Shown in pieces: positions 13,955 through 16,004 of a DNA stretch of 16,004 nucleotides. How positions within the stretch are numbered: position 1 is the first letter of the stretch; every line of letters starts with the position of its first letter. A program made the position numbers and the translations under genes. The notes beneath the pieces are model-generated. The model was not told where the DNA came from. It worked only from the letters and a program-made list of their open reading frames with translations, and ran no database searches. This DNA comes from Kitasatospora phosalacinea (GTDB lineage: Bacteria; Actinomycetota; Actinomycetes; Streptomycetales; Streptomycetaceae), in contig NZ_JNYE01000134.1 in NCBI RefSeq assembly GCF_000717185.1, forward strand, positions 1 through 16,004, in the 5' to 3' direction.

Positions 13955-15061
13955 GTGCCCTCCTCCATCCGCCTTCCCCGCAACCCCGTCGACGCGGAGG
14001 ACGTGCGCGACCGCGTGAACCGCGCGCTCGGCGCGTTCATGGTCGAGCGGGCGGCGCTGCTCTCCGGCATCTCCGAGCAGCTCGGGCCGGTCTCCGACGC
14101 GCTGCGCGACTTCCTGCTGGACGGCGGCAAGCGGCTGCGTCCCGCGTTCTGCTACTGGGGCTGGCGGGCCGCCGGGGGCGCCTCGGACGAGCCCGGCATC
14201 GAGCGGGCCGCCGCCGCGCTGGAGCTGCTGCAGGCCAGCGCCCTGGTGCACGACGACCTGATGGACCGCAGCGACACCCGCCGCGGCCTGCCCGCCGTCC
14301 ACCGCCGCTTCGAGAACCTGCACCGGGCGGGCGGCTGGCGCGGCGACCGCGAGCAGTACGGGGCGTCCGCCGCGGTGCTGCTCGGCGACCTGCTGCTGAT
14401 CTGGTGCGACGAGCTGTTCCAGCGCTCCGGGCTGCCCGCCGCCGCCGTGGCGGCCGCCAAGCCCGCCTTCGACCTGATGCGCACCGAGGTCATGCTCGGC
14501 CAGTACCTGGACGTGCTGGAGCCGGTCGCGGGCGACTCCGCCGACGACGGGGCGATCGACCGGGCCCGGACCGTCCTGCACTACAAGTCCGCGAAGTACA
14601 CCATCGAGCGCCCGCTCCAGGTCGGCGCGCTGCTGGCCGGCGCCGCCCCCGGCCTGGTCGACGCCCTCGGCGGCTTCGGCCTGCCGCTCGGCGAGGCGTT
14701 CCAGCTCCGCGACGACCTGCTGGGCGTCTTCGGCGACCCCGCCGTCACCGGCAAGCCCGCCGGGGACGACCTGCGCGAGGGCAAGCGCACCCTGCTGGTC
14801 GCGCACGCCATGCGCGGCCTCGGCCGGGCGGACGCCGCGCACCTCGACGCCCGGCTCGGCACCCCCGGCCTCACCGCCGGGGAGATCGCCGAACTCCGCG
14901 ACCTGATCACCCTCAGCGGCGCCCCGGACCTGGTGGAGGCCCGGATCGACGCGCTGCTCACCGAGGCGCTGGACGCCCTGGACGCGGCCCCGATCGCCGA
15001 CGGGCCGACCCGCGGGGTGCTCCGGGCGCTGGCCGACGCGGCGACGGTCCGCAAGTACTGA
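13955..15061 (+). CDS. Polyprenyl diphosphate synthase (E-type)
   Basis: A 368-residue trans-isoprenyl diphosphate synthase. It shows GGKRLRP (57-63), the first Asp-rich motif DDLMD (100-104) in LVHDDLMDRSDTRRG, and KSAKYTIERPLQVG. The second Asp-rich region is QLRDDLLGVFGD (D253, D254) followed by TGKPAGDDLREGKRT. The usual C-terminus RKY closes it. The enzyme adds isopentenyl diphosphate to an allylic primer. The residues four and five places before DDLMD are Ala and Ser; small residues there usually permit products of C20 or longer, so geranylgeranyl or a longer chain for menaquinone is likely, though this is inference. I chose GTG at 13955 (GGAG six bases upstream) instead of an in-frame ATG at 13778, which would overlap metF. 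The gene is convergent with the VanZ-like gene. Confidence 0.93.
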   Translation: MPSSIRLPRNPVDAEDVRDRVNRALGAFMVERAALLSGISEQLGPVSDALRDFLLDGGKRLRPAFCYWGWRAAGGASDEPGIERAAAALELLQASALVHDDLMDRSDTRRGLPAVHRRFENLHRAGGWRGDREQYGASAAVLLGDLLLIWCDELFQRSGLPAAAVAAAKPAFDLMRTEVMLGQYLDVLEPVAGDSADDGAIDRARTVLHYKSAKYTIERPLQVGALLAGAAPGLVDALGGFGLPLGEAFQLRDDLLGVFGDPAVTGKPAGDDLREGKRTLLVAHAMRGLGRADAAHLDARLGTPGLTAGEIAELRDLITLSGAPDLVEARIDALLTEALDALDAAPIADGPTRGVLRALADAATVRKY

Positions 15062-15064
15062 GGG

Positions 15065-15077
15065 GCCGCCGGGCGGC
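15065..15077. terminator. Short GC hairpin between convergent genes
   Basis: GCCGC-CGG-GCGGC in the 21-bp gap between the prenyl synthase and VanZ stops. It has five pairs and no T-run. It is the only candidate terminator here, and a weak one. Confidence 0.28.
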
Positions 15078-15082
15078 GGGCT

Positions 15083-15760
15083 TCAGCCGGCCGGGCGGCG
15101 CCACCAGCGGCGGGAGGCCAGGGCGGCCAGCGCCGCCCCGCCCGCGTTCAGCAGCACGTCGTCCACCGAGGAGACCCGGTCCAGCCGCAGCGCGTACTGG
15201 GCGGCCTCCACCAGCACCGAGCAGGCCGCGCCGAGCGCCAGCACCCGCCACGCCGAGGCCAGCGCCGCGAACCGCAGCGGGAGCAGGAAGCCCAGCGCCG
15301 CGAACACCAGCATGTTGCCGACGATCTGGGCCACCGCGGTGGCGGGCGGCCCGGCGGCCACGATCTCGGCGACGTCGTGCAGCGGGACCAGGTTCACCCG
15401 GCGCCGCGGGCCGCCCGGGTCGACGCCCGGCAGCAGGATCATCCACACCCACGGCACCGTCCCGTAGACCGCGCCGACCTCGGCCAGCGCCGAGCGCCGC
15501 GCCCACCCGGGCTCCGCCCCCGCCGCCCGGCGGCGCCGGGCCAGCGCCCACACCGCCAGCACCGCCACCGGCAGGGCGGCCGCGGCCAGGAAGACGATGC
15601 CGTTGGCCGTGCCGACCCAGCCGTTCCACCCCGCGTGGTGGCGGCCCAGCGGCCGCTGGGCGAGGTAGGCGACGGCCGCCGCCGCGAGCAGCGCGGGGGC
15701 GAGCAGGGCCACCCGGCGGGCACGGCGGGCGGGCGCGGGGACGGCGGGGACGGGTTCCAT
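15083..15760 (-). CDS. VanZ-like family membrane protein
   Basis: A 225-residue protein with about five or six hydrophobic helices (near 17-34, 53-74, 94-110, 144-162, 170-186 and 201-215). The VanZ core is clear: NLVPL (123-127), QIVGNMLVFAALGFLLPL (145-162), a helix ending in VLVEAAQYAL (183-191) and VDDVLLNAGGAALA (199-212). The NLxPL, GN, E-xx-Q and DDxLxN residues are all kept. VanZ itself gives low-level teicoplanin resistance, but most family members have no assigned role, so resistance should not be assumed. The start is ATG at 15760. It lacks a clear ribosome site, so a shorter leader or another start is possible. It ends 21 bases from the prenyl synthase stop on the other strand. 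Confidence 0.87.
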   Translation of the reverse strand: MEPVPAVPAPARRARRVALLAPALLAAAAVAYLAQRPLGRHHAGWNGWVGTANGIVFLAAAALPVAVLAVWALARRRRAAGAEPGWARRSALAEVGAVYGTVPWVWMILLPGVDPGGPRRRVNLVPLHDVAEIVAAGPPATAVAQIVGNMLVFAALGFLLPLRFAALASAWRVLALGAACSVLVEAAQYALRLDRVSSVDDVLLNAGGAALAALASRRWWRRPAG

Positions 15761-16004
15761 GCCTGCACGGAGTACGAACGCGCTCCGCGCGGTTCCCGAG
15801 CGCGCCGGGCACCGGCCCCGGCAGGCCCCGCCTCCCGCGGTGGCGCGCGGCTCCCCGCGCCCCCGGCGGGGCCGCGGGGTGCGCGGGCGTCCCGGCCGGA
15901 CAGGGCCTAGAAGACTGATGAAGATGTTGGGTTCTGGCTCCGCCGCGTGAGTGGTGGGGCCAGACTCGTTTTGTGGCGATGGGGGAATGGGCCGGGGAGA
16001 CGGT
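15761..16004. other. Right-edge non-coding stretch
   Basis: I can support no gene in these 244 bases. The first 140 are ordinary GC-rich DNA and hold a weak ECF-like pair on the minus strand facing the VanZ gene (GGAACC at 15796-15791 and CGTA at 15776-15773, spacing 14). From about 15905 the composition becomes richer in A and T and contains the hairpin at 15931-15973. Confidence 0.5.
15931..15973 (+). terminator. Plus-strand GNRA-loop hairpin with downstream T4 (terminator-like)
   Basis: TCTGGCTCCGCCGC (15933-15946) pairs with GTGGTGGGGCCAGA (15951-15964) around the loop GTGA. It has 14 pairs, three of them G-U wobbles that work only in plus-strand RNA. CTCGTTTTG follows. This looks like a rho-independent terminator or a structured RNA end. 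No plus-strand gene within 870 bases upstream explains it. Confidence 0.5.

Noticed and set aside
15083..15760. Glycopeptide resistance determinant
   Set aside because: The VanZ family is broad, and no vanHAX-type genes or regulators are nearby; resistance cannot be inferred from this domain alone.
15773..15796. ECF-sigma promoter for the VanZ-like gene
   Set aside because: GGAACC and CGTA are present, but the spacing of 14 is shorter than usual for ECF promoters, so it is recorded only as a weak possibility.
15918..15950. Ten-codon reading frame before the right-edge hairpin (a leader peptide)
   Set aside because: There is no ribosome site and no run of one amino acid. Its last codons lie within the hairpin, which is better explained as RNA structure.

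Overview
The window is very GC-rich DNA with genes that use GTG and TTG starts freely. Several families are typical of streptomycetes: DUF3040, the SAV_6107 HEPN family, DUF4126, and a MoxR/DUF58/transglutaminase operon beside the division and cell-wall (dcw) cluster. I read it as chromosomal core DNA of a Streptomyces or Kitasatospora type actinomycete. I noticed no TTA leucine codon in any called gene. There is no transposase, integrase, CRISPR array or complete tRNA.

Layout. (1) 1-2002, minus strand: start of the dcw cluster, rsmH > ftsL > ftsI (ftsI leaves the left edge after 40 codons). It is fed by a good promoter about 250 nt upstream of rsmH. (2) 2275-7135, plus strand, divergent from dcw: a tightly coupled three-gene operon of a MoxR AAA+ ATPase, a DUF58 protein and a large membrane transglutaminase-like protein. 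It ends in a 25-bp hairpin that also serves the gene arriving from the other side. (3) 7265-9227, minus strand: DUF3040 membrane protein, SAM-dependent methyltransferase and SAV_6107-type HEPN protein. (4) 9228-9708: a 481-bp divergent spacer with a TGAGTA/TACTCA palindrome, a third half-site and a separate 19-bp hairpin. (5) 9709-11903, plus strand: DUF4126 membrane protein and a CrtI-like FAD oxidoreductase with a leaderless-type promoter. (6) 11911-13784, minus strand: a membrane protein with a Gln/Tyr-rich tail, and metF, also with a leaderless-type promoter. (7) 13955-15061, plus strand: long-chain polyprenyl diphosphate synthase. (8) 15083-15760, minus strand: VanZ-like membrane protein. 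(9) 15761-16004: no gene, but a plus-strand hairpin with a GNRA loop.

The themes are envelope and division (dcw genes, transglutaminase operon, VanZ), isoprenoid or lipid redox chemistry (prenyl synthase, CrtI-like oxidase) and one-carbon metabolism (MetF). Most genes are ordinary core genes. The parts worth a second look are the regulatory DNA at 9228-9708, the right-edge hairpin, the Gln/Tyr-rich tail, the HEPN gene and its neighbour, and the transglutaminase operon.
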